From NCBI RefSeq assembly GCF_006716305.1, contig NZ_VFOU01000002.1, positions 124,001-188,000 of the forward strand: a stretch of 64,000 bases of DNA, written 5' to 3'. This document shows, piece after piece, positions 35,153-44,229 of this stretch. Position 1 is the stretch's first letter; every line of letters begins with the position of its first letter. The notes under the pieces are model-generated. The model was not told the origin of the DNA. It did not search any database and saw nothing but the letters and a program-made list of their open reading frames with translations. A program made the translations under genes and the position numbers. Source of the DNA: Enteractinococcus coprophilus (GTDB lineage: Bacteria; Actinomycetota; Actinomycetes; Actinomycetales; Micrococcaceae).

Positions 35153-37240
35153 ATGCTAAAAGAGATATCCGAGCGTACGTCGAAACGACGGATTGCTCAA
35201 AACCTCCCCGAACGTCGCTACCGCCCTGAACTGCACGGTGTTCGTGGTCTCGCCATACTCGGGGTGGTCCTCTTCCATCTCTTCGGACAAGGACGCGTCT
35301 CAGGCGGAATAGATATTTTCCTGACTATTTCAGGATTTCTTTTCACCGCGATGCTAATGCGCGAAGTGACCGAAAAGGGCGGGGTCATAAACTTTGCCCG
35401 TTACTTCGGGCGGCTATTCCGCCGGATCTTTGTGCCAGCTGCTATCGTCATTGTCGTGACCGTAGCAGTCGGGCTGCTAATCTTTCCGCCGGCTCAACAC
35501 GCTCAAGTCTGGACCGAGGCACTGGCCTCGCTGCTCTACTTCGAAAACATCGAACTCATCCGTTCTCACCTGGCTTACGAAGCTGCTAGCCAGGATGTGT
35601 CAACGTTCCAACACTTTTGGTCGCTGTCAGTCCAAGGGCAGTTCTATTTGGTGATGCCGTTTATTGCCGTGGGAGCATACTTGCTGGCTCGACGCCTGAA
35701 GACTTCCGCTACCACGGTCATGGGGTGGACCCTCGTGGCGGTTCTTGTCGCCTCGCTCGCCTTCGCTGTCTACGTGGGCTCTTACGCCCAAGACGAGGCC
35801 TACTTGATGACTCGCACCCGTGTGTGGCAGTTCGCTTTCGGTGGCCTCCTTGCTCTGCTCATCGACCGGATCCGCTTATCGAGCACCGTTCGGTTCGTCT
35901 TAGGTTACGTCGGCCTGCTGTCGATAGCGCTTGTGGGGTTTCTCGTCGACGGTGCCCAACACTTCCCGGGCCCCTTAGCACTCTGGCCGTTATTCGGCTT
36001 TGCGTTCGTGCTCCTTGCCGCACCTGATACTGCCGATCAGGAGGCTGAACCATGGTCCGCCCCACACCTGCTATCCAATCGTGTCTTCGCCTGGATTGGG
36101 GATCACGCTTACGGCCTCTACCTGTGGCATTGGCCGCTACTCATCTTCTATCTTGCGCTCCGTGACCGTGCCACTATAGGCATCCGCGGTGCAGCTGTCA
36201 TCTTTGTGGGCTCTCTGGTCCTTGCCATGGTCATGCATGAACTTGTAGAAAAACCTCTCGACCGAATAGGAAAACAACGTCGAGGCGCGAAACTCGACTG
36301 GGCCTCTCTCAGCGCAGGGGTGACGGCCATGGTCGTTGGTGTGCTGATTGCGTTCCCACAGATTCCTCAGCAGGGCGATCTCACCGCAAGCGCGTTAGAG
36401 ATTAATACTGAGACGCATCCGGGGGCTCTCAGCATCAGCCATGACCTACCGGTCGGCGAGGCAGAGCCGATCCCTGAGGTCACCGAACTTCACCGCAAGC
36501 TACCGGAATACCGACTTCGAGGATGCGAACAAACTGGCGGAGATGCACCAGGCACCGATGAGGTCACCGTGTGCGATGATCCAGACGCGCCAGCCAACCC
36601 CACTGCACGGGTCGTCCTGGCTGCGGGCTCCCACGCGGGACAGTGGGAAGATGCCGTGCGTACCATTGGGAGAAGCTACGACTGGGAAGTCTTGGTCGTC
36701 GTGAAGTCAGGCTGCGTACTGCGAGACGAGGCCGAGCCTGAAAGTCCAATGTGCCAAGCTTGGAACGAGAACTTTATCGACTGGCTTGGCGAACACGAAG
36801 TCGATCTGGTGATCACACCGGGCACACGAATCTTTTCCCATGGTGAGACTATTCCTGAAGGTGCCCAAACACGCTGGGAAGAGATCACTCAGCACGATGT
36901 TGATCTCTTGCTCATCCGCGGGACCCCTCGACCACGCGGCGGCGGTGCGAAATGTGTGCAATCGGAAAGACCGGTTGAAGAATGTGGCACTTCGGCGGGG
37001 CATGTTGGAGAACCAAGCACCCTGCTCAGTATGGACCTTCCAGCTCGTACCGAAACCATCGACCTCAACCCTGCAATCTGCCCCAATATTGAGGAAGGCC
37101 CCGATGCCTGGTGCCCGGCGCTGACAGGCAACGTCTATGTTTGGCGTGACGATTCGCATTTGTCTCGGGAGTACGTGACGACTCTCGCGCCAGCTTTCGA
37201 ACATGCAATGCGAACAGTCTTCCCGAAGTATTTCGACTAA
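35153..37240 (+). CDS. Acyltransferase with membrane acyltransferase-3 and SGNH domains (OafA-like)
   Basis: 695 residues. The N-terminal 380 residues form about ten membrane segments of the acyltransferase-3 family (ELHGVRGLAILGVVLFHLFG, GGIDIFLTISGFL, FWSLSVQGQFY). The soluble, extracytoplasmic C-terminus is an SGNH domain with the nucleophile in LAAGSHAGQW and the Asp-His pair in DDSHLSREY; several cysteines may form disulfides. Such proteins O-acylate surface polysaccharide or peptidoglycan. The ATG at 35153 is preferred because an earlier in-frame ATG (35039) lies inside the upstream terminator. The gene is monocistronic. Confidence 0.88.
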   Translation: MLKEISERTSKRRIAQNLPERRYRPELHGVRGLAILGVVLFHLFGQGRVSGGIDIFLTISGFLFTAMLMREVTEKGGVINFARYFGRLFRRIFVPAAIVIVVTVAVGLLIFPPAQHAQVWTEALASLLYFENIELIRSHLAYEAASQDVSTFQHFWSLSVQGQFYLVMPFIAVGAYLLARRLKTSATTVMGWTLVAVLVASLAFAVYVGSYAQDEAYLMTRTRVWQFAFGGLLALLIDRIRLSSTVRFVLGYVGLLSIALVGFLVDGAQHFPGPLALWPLFGFAFVLLAAPDTADQEAEPWSAPHLLSNRVFAWIGDHAYGLYLWHWPLLIFYLALRDRATIGIRGAAVIFVGSLVLAMVMHELVEKPLDRIGKQRRGAKLDWASLSAGVTAMVVGVLIAFPQIPQQGDLTASALEINTETHPGALSISHDLPVGEAEPIPEVTELHRKLPEYRLRGCEQTGGDAPGTDEVTVCDDPDAPANPTARVVLAAGSHAGQWEDAVRTIGRSYDWEVLVVVKSGCVLRDEAEPESPMCQAWNENFIDWLGEHEVDLVITPGTRIFSHGETIPEGAQTRWEEITQHDVDLLLIRGTPRPRGGGAKCVQSERPVEECGTSAGHVGEPSTLLSMDLPARTETIDLNPAICPNIEEGPDAWCPALTGNVYVWRDDSHLSREYVTTLAPAFEHAMRTVFPKYFD

Positions 37241-37253
37241 GGCGAGCACAACG

Positions 37254-37294
37254 AAAAAACCTTGGACCGCCGACATCGGGGTCCAAGGTTTTTC
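37254..37294. terminator. Bidirectional terminator between acyltransferase gene and def
   Basis: Perfect 14-bp stem AAAAACCTTGGACC / GGTCCAAGGTTTTT with an 11-base loop; A and T runs on both sides serve both strands. Confidence 0.93.
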
Positions 37295-37306
37295 TCGTGG
37301 TATTCT

Positions 37307-37927
37307 TTAGTATTCTGCCGTTTTAGACTCGTCGTCTTCGTCGTGGCCGAAGGGGTCGGTGTCTTCTCCGGGAATCCAGGTGTTACCTGCGGTCGTCCAG
37401 CCTTGTTTGCGGAGTTCTTTCTTCCAGCGCTTGGCCCAACGCGGATTCAACCGGTTGACGTATAGGGTGGCGTTGAGGTGATCGAACTCATGCTGCAGAA
37501 TCCGGGCAAACCAGCCGTGCGCCTCAAAATCGATCTCGTTGCCCTCGACATCAAAACCTTGCAGGCGCACGTGATCTGCGCGCTTCAGCGGATACCCCAG
37601 CCCCGGCACGGACAGGCATCCTTCGGTCTCAGTTTCCGGATCGGGATCTTCCTGTGAGACTTTGCCCAGTAGCGTGAGCACCGGGTTGAGCACTTCGCCC
37701 TGCTGTGGCGCATCACCGGTGTGCTCAAAACCCCATGTGAAAATGCGTAAGCCCGCGCCTACCTGCGGTGCTGCCAGTCCAACGCCGCGGGCGGCCTCCT
37801 GGGTGACGTGCATATCCGCTACGAGTTGGCGAACGTCGTCGTTAATTTCTTCGACCTCTGCGGCACGGTTGTGCAATACCGGATCGCCGTGGATGACGAT
37901 CGGCAGGACTTTTCCTTCAAACGCCAA
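37307..37927 (-). CDS. def: Peptide deformylase
   Basis: 206 residues. It removes the formyl group from new proteins. All three metal-site motifs are intact: GVGLAAPQ (48-55), EGCLS (102-106, with the metal Cys) and QHEFDH (145-150). The start appears to be TTG, directly after the stop of the upstream monooxygenase gene (TAATTG), with TGGAG 6 bases before it, so translation is probably coupled. A C-terminal acidic tail of about 25 residues is extra. Confidence 0.93.
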   Translation of the reverse strand: MAFEGKVLPIVIHGDPVLHNRAAEVEEINDDVRQLVADMHVTQEAARGVGLAAPQVGAGLRIFTWGFEHTGDAPQQGEVLNPVLTLLGKVSQEDPDPETETEGCLSVPGLGYPLKRADHVRLQGFDVEGNEIDFEAHGWFARILQHEFDHLNATLYVNRLNPRWAKRWKKELRKQGWTTAGNTWIPGEDTDPFGHDEDDESKTAEY

Positions 37928-38233
37928 TTACAACTCCACGATCTCAAATTCGAGCAGCTCAGAATCCGAGGCCACCGGCTGGCGCGGTTTGCCATCCTCT
38001 GATGCGTGGGCTGCCGCATTGCCACGAGAATCCCGCCAGGTTTCATAATCCTTGCGCGAGGCCCACTGGGTGTACACAAAGTACTGGGTGTTGTCGCCGG
38101 TGGGGCGCAACAGGTTGAAGCCCTCAAAGCCTGGAGCCGAATCGACTGCATGCTTGCGAGCCGCAAAGCGTGTCTCGAGCTCTTCGCCTTGACCTTCCGG
38201 AACGCTCAGCGCGTTAATAACCACAATCGACAC
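37928..38233 (-). CDS. Antibiotic biosynthesis monooxygenase (ABM) domain protein
   Basis: 101 residues, a single dimeric alpha-beta barrel domain of the ABM/quinol monooxygenase superfamily: VVINALSVPEGQGEELETRFA, a central GFEGFNLLRP segment and YFVYTQWASRKDYETWRDS. Some relatives degrade haem or oxidise quinols; the residues for either are not diagnostic here. The GTG start at 38233 has an AAGGAG site 5 bases upstream and is preferred over ATG at 38251. It is followed without gap by def and is divergent from an exporter gene, with palindromic DNA between. Confidence 0.85.
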   Translation of the reverse strand: MSIVVINALSVPEGQGEELETRFAARKHAVDSAPGFEGFNLLRPTGDNTQYFVYTQWASRKDYETWRDSRGNAAAHASEDGKPRQPVASDSELLEFEIVEL

Positions 38234-38270
38234 GGGTGTCTCCTTCATCAAAAATCGGGTTCACGTCACC

Positions 38271-38298
38271 ATATCCAGGATATCCTCAACCAGGATAT
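38271..38298. promoter_or_regulatory. Palindromic operator-like site between ABM and exporter genes
   Basis: Two overlapping inverted repeats share an arm: ATATCC-A-GGATAT (38271-38283) and ATATCCT-5-AGGATAT (38280-38298). They lie 12 bases before the exporter ATG and 37 before the divergent GTG. This would suit a TetR- or MarR-type dimer acting on both genes; no regulator gene is adjacent. Confidence 0.5.
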
Positions 38299-38310
38299 GA
38301 AAGAGATGAA

Positions 38311-39510
38311 ATGACGCAGAAACCACGGTTGTCAGCGGGGTTATTAACCCTGCTGGGAACGATCGCCACGATCGGTGCTTTCGCGACCGACATGTACCTG
38401 GCATCGTTTACTGACATTACCGAATCCCTTGGAGTCACACCAACCCAGGTGCAACTCACCCTGACAGCCTTCCTGGCTGGCCTGGGCATCGGGCAACTGG
38501 TGCTCGGCCCGGCGTCAGATAAATACGGCCGACGGCGCGTCATGCTCATCGCCCTGAGTATTTTTGCGCTGACATCGGTGGCACTGATCTTCACCCCGAA
38601 TATTGAGTTCTTTGTGGGGGTCCGCTTTCTCCAGGGCCTTGGTGGGGCCGCCGGGGGAGTCCTGGGCCGGGCGATTGCCGTGGACCTGTCAGACGGGGCC
38701 ACCGCGGTTCGCGCTCTGAGTCTGATTGCTACGGTCATTGGGCTTGGTCCGTTACTAGCGCCACCGATCGGAGGAGTTATTGCCACTTGGCTAGGATGGC
38801 GAGGCGTGCTGGCGGTACTGGCCGGGTTCGGCGTGATGTTGTGGGTGTTGGCCGTGGCGTTCGTTCCGGAATCGTTACCGCGAAGTCAGCGCACAACCGG
38901 ACCGATTCTCGAGGCTTACGCTTCGATTCTGACGATCCTGAAGAAACCTGTGTTCCTGTTTTCGACTATCAGTTTTGCGTGCGGTTTCGGTGCGATGATG
39001 TCATATATCGCAGCTTCACCTTTTGTTGGGCAGTCTATTTTGGGGATGGGTCAAGTGCCCTATTCGTTGAGCTTCGCGCTGGCCGCCTCGGCCTTGATTT
39101 TTGCGAATCTGATCAATGCCCGGTTGGCTGTGGTCCGCGGACCGGAGACAATGTTTGGTGTCGGGTCGATGCTGTTAATCATGGCTGCAGCCGCGTTTGT
39201 CGTTCAGGTGGCCTCGGATGCTTTGACCATTCCCGGCTTTGTGTCCACTGCCTTCCTGCTGACCGCGGGAGCTGGCCTGACGATGTCTAATGCCAACGCC
39301 ATTGGGTTAGCTGAAGCCACACCGTCGACGCGCGGTGCCGGCGCTGCAGTGATGGGTGCCGGCCAGTTTCTGCTGGCCACCGTTACGACACCGCTGGTCG
39401 GTGTGGCAGGGGAGACCTCGGCGGTCCCGATGGTCACCGTGATTGCAGTGTTGGTAGGTATATCGGTTGCGGCAGCGGTTGCCGTCCGCTTGCTGCTGGG
39501 TGCCCGCTAA
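38311..39510 (+). CDS. MFS transporter, Bcr/CflA drug-resistance type
   Basis: 399 residues, about 12 membrane segments. The DHA1 Bcr/CflA group is indicated by TDMYLASFTDI in segment 1, the loop motif GPASDKYGRRRVM and the antiporter-like motif in segment 5 (GLGPLLAPPIGG). It probably exports hydrophobic drugs or metabolites by proton antiport. The ATG at 38311 has an AAGAGA site; the longer frame to 38236 lacks one and would begin inside the palindromic operator region. It is divergent from the ABM-def pair. Confidence 0.88.
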   Translation: MTQKPRLSAGLLTLLGTIATIGAFATDMYLASFTDITESLGVTPTQVQLTLTAFLAGLGIGQLVLGPASDKYGRRRVMLIALSIFALTSVALIFTPNIEFFVGVRFLQGLGGAAGGVLGRAIAVDLSDGATAVRALSLIATVIGLGPLLAPPIGGVIATWLGWRGVLAVLAGFGVMLWVLAVAFVPESLPRSQRTTGPILEAYASILTILKKPVFLFSTISFACGFGAMMSYIAASPFVGQSILGMGQVPYSLSFALAASALIFANLINARLAVVRGPETMFGVGSMLLIMAAAAFVVQVASDALTIPGFVSTAFLLTAGAGLTMSNANAIGLAEATPSTRGAGAAVMGAGQFLLATVTTPLVGVAGETSAVPMVTVIAVLVGISVAAAVAVRLLLGAR

Positions 39511-39534
39511 CCTGTAACCTGGGAAATTTCGCTA

Positions 39535-40299
39535 CTACTGTTGGCCAAGGGCCTGGGCGGTATCGGTGAAGAACCCCAGGATCTGTGCGGTGGCCTCGGA
39601 GTTCAGCTGGGCATCCAGGGAAGAGTTCAGCGATGCCGCAAGCAGGCGTTTCGAGGCCGTAATAGCGTAAGGCTCAAACGTTCCGATGTGCTCGCCCATG
39701 GCCTGGGCCGCTGAGACGACGTCGTCTTCAATAGCGGTGACCAGCCCAAGATTCAGAGCTTGTTCGGCGTTGTATTCACGACAGTTCAGAATCATATCGG
39801 TGGCTTTGGGGAGCCCAATGATTCGCGGCAGGAACCAGGATAGTCCTAGGTCGCCACCGGAGATCCCCAGCTTGACGAACGGCGCGGAGAATACGGCGTG
39901 CGGTGCGGCCAGCCGAATATCGCACGCGGCAGCGAAGGACAGTCCGGCACCAATGGCATACCCGTTGACTGCGGCAATCGTAGGTTGACTCACCCGCGCC
40001 AGGGTGCGGATGAACTCAGTCGCGTAGCTCAGTGCTTTGGAGAGTCGATTTGCCGGATTCGTCTCCTGGCTCCAGGGCATGTCGTCCCCGGCATCAAACG
40101 GCGTCTTCAAATCCAATCCGGCACTGAAAGCCTGGCCTGCACCGGTGAGCACAATGACTTTGACCTCGGGATTATCGGCCAGCTCTTGGATGCCAGCTTC
40201 CCATTCGGTTAACACTTTTGCCGTGATGGAATTGAAAGATTCCGGACGGTTCAGCGTAGCGGTTCCGACACCGTTGTGTACGGAGAGTTGAATCGACAT
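39535..40299 (-). CDS. Enoyl-CoA hydratase/isomerase family protein
   Basis: 254 residues of the crotonase fold: AGQAFSAGLDLK (oxyanion hole), NGYAIGAGLSFAAACDIRLA and VKLGISGGDLGLSWFLPRIIG. The two glutamates of classical enoyl-CoA hydratases are replaced (GAGLSFA and the SGGDLG segment), a pattern seen in crotonase members that use an Asp for isomerase chemistry; so hydratase activity should not be assumed. The ATG at 40299 has an AGGAAGG site at close spacing; the frame is open 43 codons further upstream without one. It is monocistronic and convergent with the exporter. Confidence 0.88.
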   Translation of the reverse strand: MSIQLSVHNGVGTATLNRPESFNSITAKVLTEWEAGIQELADNPEVKVIVLTGAGQAFSAGLDLKTPFDAGDDMPWSQETNPANRLSKALSYATEFIRTLARVSQPTIAAVNGYAIGAGLSFAAACDIRLAAPHAVFSAPFVKLGISGGDLGLSWFLPRIIGLPKATDMILNCREYNAEQALNLGLVTAIEDDVVSAAQAMGEHIGTFEPYAITASKRLLAASLNSSLDAQLNSEATAQILGFFTDTAQALGQQ

Positions 40300-40648
40300 A
40301 TGCCTTCCTCTGTTTGGTCGCGATAGCAAGCGCCTGACGACACTGGCTGTGAGCCACAATACATGCCGTTTTGCGCAGTGAGGACGATCGACAAGCCTGC
40401 AGTCGGCAGTGAGTCGCCAGATCAGCATGGATCGGCTTCGTCCTGGAGTGCTTCCACAGTGAAGGATGTCACTTTATTTAGACGTCAACGAATTATGGCA
40501 AATTCAAACTGCCTGTATGTACCGTGAGATAACGATGAAGCAGCTTTGCTTTGGTGAAGCTCTTATCTCAAGTAACTGACATAAGTAGAATAATCACCAT
40601 CAACATAACCATGTTGGTGGGTCGAACTTCCCCTATCAAGGAGGAACG

Positions 40649-40909
40649 ATGGGTTTTATTGGATGGATAGTTCTAGGCCTCATTGCAGGCGCGATTGCCA
40701 AGGCCATCATGCCGGGTGATCAAGGTGGCGGTTGGCTAGCCACACTGCTGCTTGGCGTCGTTGGCGCCGTAGTCGGCGGCTGGCTGGGATCGCTTATCTT
40801 CGATGTTGGAGTTGATGAGTTCTGGTCAATATCCACCTGGCTCCTTGCAATCGGTGGGGCGCTCATTGTCCTATTTATCTGGGGTCTCATTACACGAAAA
40901 CGGGCCTAA
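40649..40909 (+). CDS. GlsB/YeaQ/YmgE family membrane protein
   Basis: 86 residues with three hydrophobic segments and the family pattern GFIGWIVLGLIAGAIAK, MPGDQGGGWLATLLLGVVGA and a glycine-rich second helix. These transglycosylase-associated proteins are induced by general stress in many bacteria; the molecular role is unknown. A strong AAGGAGGAACG ribosome-binding site precedes the ATG and a strong terminator follows, so expression is probably high and independent. Confidence 0.92.
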   Translation: MGFIGWIVLGLIAGAIAKAIMPGDQGGGWLATLLLGVVGAVVGGWLGSLIFDVGVDEFWSISTWLLAIGGALIVLFIWGLITRKRA

Positions 40910-40928
40910 CCCCGCCCATCACATAACC

Positions 40929-40972
40929 AAAAAGATCGGTATGAACACCCAAAGTTCATACCGATCTTTTTG
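40929..40972 (+). terminator. Terminator of the GlsB-like gene
   Basis: Perfect 18-bp stem (arms AAAAAGATCGGTATGAAC and its complement) with a 7-base loop and a TTTTT arm. The next 300 bases (to 41272) show no recognisable gene or structure. Confidence 0.93.
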
Positions 40973-41272
40973 TTGTCTTCACCTGGAAAACCGGATCTGA
41001 CTCGAAGAGTTGAACAATCACACGCCATTATGGTGGACGCTCGACATGCACATTTTCACGGCCGCGCTCGGTTCCCTGAGCTACCTCATGTTCACTGCAG
41101 TCCATTCCCGTACAACGTGTCATAAAGCTGGTCTGACAGTGAATCGGTTGGGGAAATACTGTGCTCTTGACTGGACAAGCGAGGCAAACATACGCTGCGA
41201 ATACCTCTGGATGGCGGGACTCACGACCGGGAGCGCACCGTTAGTCGAGACTATAGGAAGTAGGCAGCCGAC

Positions 41273-41608
41273 ATGCTCACTGTCACCAATCACGACGAAG
41301 TCTTATTGCCCGATTCTTCAACGGGACTCTTTACCGGAGCCGACCATCAGGCGGACGTATCGTTCTTCTGGGTCAATGCGGCCCCGGGAAAGGGACCCGA
41401 GTTTCATTGGCATCCTTATGCCGAAACCTGGGTGGTGCTGCAGGGGGAGGTGCTCATTGAAACCCAAGACGAACAACTCGCCGCGAACCCGGGTGATATC
41501 GTGACGGTTTCGGCTGAAACGGTACATCGTTTCCGTAACCGGGGCCAGACTAATCTACGTATGATCTGCATTCACCCATCGCCCACGATCATTGAAGAGT
41601 TCATATAG
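41273..41608 (+). CDS. Cupin-domain protein
   Basis: 111 residues, a single-domain cupin. The first cupin motif is GPEFHWHPYAETWVVLQGEV (His, His, Glu metal ligands) and the second is NPGDIVTVSAETVHRF (final His). Metal-binding is therefore likely; the reaction or ligand is not predictable. AGGAAG lies 12 bases before the ATG, rather far. Another frame is open across the 5' half (41010-41504) but is not protein-like. Confidence 0.85.
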   Translation: MLTVTNHDEVLLPDSSTGLFTGADHQADVSFFWVNAAPGKGPEFHWHPYAETWVVLQGEVLIETQDEQLAANPGDIVTVSAETVHRFRNRGQTNLRMICIHPSPTIIEEFI

Positions 41609-41664
41609 CCGCAATATAAAAACCAGCCGGTGTGAAAGCACTCTTCTTGGCGCATAAGCCGAAA

Positions 41665-41703
41665 CAAAAGATCCCTGTGAACGTGAATTGTTCACAGGGA
41701 TCT
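41665..41703 (-). terminator. Terminator of tRNA-His
   Basis: Perfect 13-bp stem GATCCCTGTGAAC / GTTCACAGGGATC with a 7-base loop; on the minus strand TTTTG follows. Confidence 0.85.
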
Positions 41704-41709
41704 ATACCG

Positions 41710-41783
41710 GGTGAGTGACGGGGATTGAACCCGCGACCTTCTGGACCACAACCAGACGCTCTGCCGACTGAGCTACACCCACC
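41710..41783 (-). tRNA. tRNA-His (anticodon GTG)
   Basis: 74 nt including the encoded extra G at -1, pairing C73, which is diagnostic of tRNA-His. Acceptor GTGGGTG/CACTCAC, anticodon stem TCTGG/CCAGA with loop TTGTGGT, T-arm GGGTTCAATCCC. CCA is not encoded. Confidence 0.95.
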
Positions 41784-41857
41784 ATAACGAGTTGCCCTCG
41801 CAAAGGTGATTGCCATCAGGCAACGCGTTTTACTATAGCCCAGATTTTTTGATTTGC

Positions 41858-42538
41858 CTAATCGGTGTCCTGCACAAGTTCAGACTCAACGTATAGGACG
41901 AGCTCGTCGCGTACTTTCCGCGCCTCATCGACGTTGGGGCCCGGGGGAGGGACCATGATCGCTTCGCGGTAGTAACGCAATTCGTTAATTGAGTCGGTGA
42001 TATCGCCCAACGCTCGGTGGTTACCTAACTTCTCCGGAGATTTTTCATAGGCGTGTGGGTACCAACGCTTTGCGAGTTCTTTGATTGAGGAAACATCAAC
42101 GATCCGATAGTGCAAGTGAGCTGCCAGCTGGGGCATTTCCTCCAAGAGGAACCGTTGGTCTTGTCCCACGGTGTTTCCCGCCAAGAGGGCAGTGCGTGGT
42201 TCCGGGCAGAATTTTTTGACGTATCCTAACAATTGCTGTTCGGCTTCTTCAGCGCTCACCCCGTGTTCCCACTGTTCAGCCAGGCCGTTTTCGGCGTGCA
42301 TCGCCACGACCACCGGATCCATCTGCTCCACGGCTGCTGCCGGAGGCTTGATAATGATGTCGATGCCCTTGTCCAGAATGTTCAAATCCGCATCGGTGAT
42401 GATGATCGCGACTTCTACCAGCGCATCCACGCCGGGATAGAGGCCGGTCATCTCAGCGTCTAACCACACGAGGTTACGGTCCGGGTCTTTAGAGGCCGCA
42501 GAAGCCGGCTCGAAGGGTTGGGGTGTTGTGGTGTCCAA
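41858..42538 (-). CDS. orn: Oligoribonuclease
   Basis: 226 residues, DEDDh 3'-5' exonuclease that finishes RNA decay by hydrolysing di- and short oligonucleotides. Catalytic residues are visible: D27 and E29 in VWLDAEMTGL, Asp in NTVGQDQRFL, and His/Asp in NHRALGDITDSI. The start is TTG with AAGGAG 8 bases upstream. The first 20 residues are an unconserved Pro/Ala-rich addition. It sits next to tRNA-His, as in many Micrococcaceae-like genomes. Confidence 0.93.
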   Translation of the reverse strand: MDTTTPQPFEPASAASKDPDRNLVWLDAEMTGLYPGVDALVEVAIIITDADLNILDKGIDIIIKPPAAAVEQMDPVVVAMHAENGLAEQWEHGVSAEEAEQQLLGYVKKFCPEPRTALLAGNTVGQDQRFLLEEMPQLAAHLHYRIVDVSSIKELAKRWYPHAYEKSPEKLGNHRALGDITDSINELRYYREAIMVPPPGPNVDEARKVRDELVLYVESELVQDTD

Positions 42539-42642
42539 GATATTTCTCCTTGCTCCAGGTGTCGATGTTTAGCCTACCGATGTCCGGTGATACATTTATC
42601 CCCAACGTCATTGATATCAAACTGATCCATTGAAAGCTGTTG

Positions 42643-44229
42643 ATGACCACCTTGGAAAATGCCCAACGGGGCACAACAATGCATGCCTGGCCCGCAATTG
42701 TCGTCGGGTTTTTGGGGTCGTTGATTCTTTCGATTGGATCCTGGTCTGTCGGGTGGGTCGCCCCAAACTCGGGCATTAACTCTGCCACCTGGCTGGCACC
42801 ATTCCGCACGACCGAACTCGGGGTGACCACCGGGACCATCATGCTTACGGTCGGGGCTTGGGGCATGATCTGGGGTTGGTTGCGACTGGGGCGGGTACTG
42901 CGCCGTCCGGCACGGAATTTTAAGGGCAAATACGAATTCCCGCCCGATAGTATGCGCACTATCAACTGGGCGGTGGGGATTTGGTCACTGCCGCAATTAT
43001 TTGCGCTCACGATTTTCTCGCGTGACATGCTGGCCTACCTGAACCAGGGCCGCCAGGTGTTAGCGGGCCAGAACCCCTATGAACTGGGCATTTCGAATCT
43101 GCCCAACTGGTTCCAATTAGGCACCGATACGATGTGGGCCGAAGATGCCACCCCGTATGGTCCGATGTTTTTGTGGATCGAAGGGGCCATCGTGGGGATC
43201 ACCGGGGTTGGACAGCCCGATATTGCGATCTTCATGTTCCGGCTCGTCTCGCTGCTCGGCGTGGCGATGATCATGTACTACGTGCCCAAACTGGCCGAAA
43301 TGCAGGGGTGGGATCCGGCTCGAGCCCAGTGGATTTCGGCGGCCAACCCGCTGTTTATCATTTCATTTGTGGCCTCGGGTCACAACGACTCGCTGATGGT
43401 TGGTTTCATGGTGGCCGCGATCTTCGCGGTCTGGCGCGGCCACGGGGTGCTGGCCGTATTGATGATGAGCCTGTCGATCGGTATGAAGGTCATCTCAATT
43501 GTGCTGCTGCCGTTCATCGGCCTGTGGTGGGCCGGGCGCAACGCTTCGAAACTCAAGGTCTTCTGGTACTGGTGCATCACCCTAGGGCTCACCGTGGCGA
43601 TCATGCTGACGGTCGGGTGGATCAACGGTTACGGGCTGGACTGGGTCAAAGTCATTGCGGGCACCGGCTCCATCTGGAGCTGGTGGTCACCGATCGGAGC
43701 CGGGGGAGAACTGCTACGCGTTGCCGTGGTCGAATTAGGCCTTGGCGACGGCGAGTGGGTCATGCCCACCGTCCGACTGGCCGGCCGCCTACTGTCCGTG
43801 GTCATCGTATTAGTGCTGATGTTCGCGGGCACTTATGACCAAATTCTTGCACGGGCCACCTGGTCGTTTGCTGCGATCGTGGTGCTGTCACCGGTTATCC
43901 ACCCCTGGTATCTACTGTGGTTGTTACCGCTGTTTGTCATGCTGGGCATCAAATCGAACTGGCAGCTGCGCTGGGTGATTTTCACCGTCGCGTTTTTCAC
44001 CGCCTACGGGGCCGGCGACCAACTCTACGTTTGGCAATTCTTAGAACTGGGTAATGCCATGCAAGCCCTGTCCTGGGGGTTATCGATCCTGTTGGCAATC
44101 TGGGTCCTCTACTATGACCCGTGGACCTCGCCGATGTTCAAAAACCAATGGCATCTGCGCCAAACCTGGTGGCGCATGGTGCTGGCCTATCAGCGCTGGA
44201 AACGTTCACGCAGCCAAGCGGGCCAGTGA
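42643..44229 (+). CDS. Polyprenol-phosphomannose-dependent alpha-1,6-mannosyltransferase, MptB-like (copy 1)
   Basis: 528 residues, 11-13 membrane segments, GT-C fold. The MptA/MptB signature is clear: ALTIFSRDMLAYLNQGRQVLAGQNPYELG with the catalytic acidic residue just after the first membrane segment, followed by DTMWAEDATPYGPMFLWIEG. In corynebacteria MptB starts the alpha-1,6-mannan core of lipomannan using decaprenyl-phosphomannose. Micrococcus-type bacteria also make lipomannan, so the same role is plausible. ATG at 42643 is chosen over the adjacent TTG. The stop overlaps the next ATG by one base (TGATG). Confidence 0.85.
   Translation: MTTLENAQRGTTMHAWPAIVVGFLGSLILSIGSWSVGWVAPNSGINSATWLAPFRTTELGVTTGTIMLTVGAWGMIWGWLRLGRVLRRPARNFKGKYEFPPDSMRTINWAVGIWSLPQLFALTIFSRDMLAYLNQGRQVLAGQNPYELGISNLPNWFQLGTDTMWAEDATPYGPMFLWIEGAIVGITGVGQPDIAIFMFRLVSLLGVAMIMYYVPKLAEMQGWDPARAQWISAANPLFIISFVASGHNDSLMVGFMVAAIFAVWRGHGVLAVLMMSLSIGMKVISIVLLPFIGLWWAGRNASKLKVFWYWCITLGLTVAIMLTVGWINGYGLDWVKVIAGTGSIWSWWSPIGAGGELLRVAVVELGLGDGEWVMPTVRLAGRLLSVVIVLVLMFAGTYDQILARATWSFAAIVVLSPVIHPWYLLWLLPLFVMLGIKSNWQLRWVIFTVAFFTAYGAGDQLYVWQFLELGNAMQALSWGLSILLAIWVLYYDPWTSPMFKNQWHLRQTWWRMVLAYQRWKRSRSQAGQ

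Noticed and set aside
41010-41504. 164-codon frame overlapping the cupin gene
   Set aside because: The cupin frame has clear metal-binding motifs; the overlapping frame has none and poor composition.
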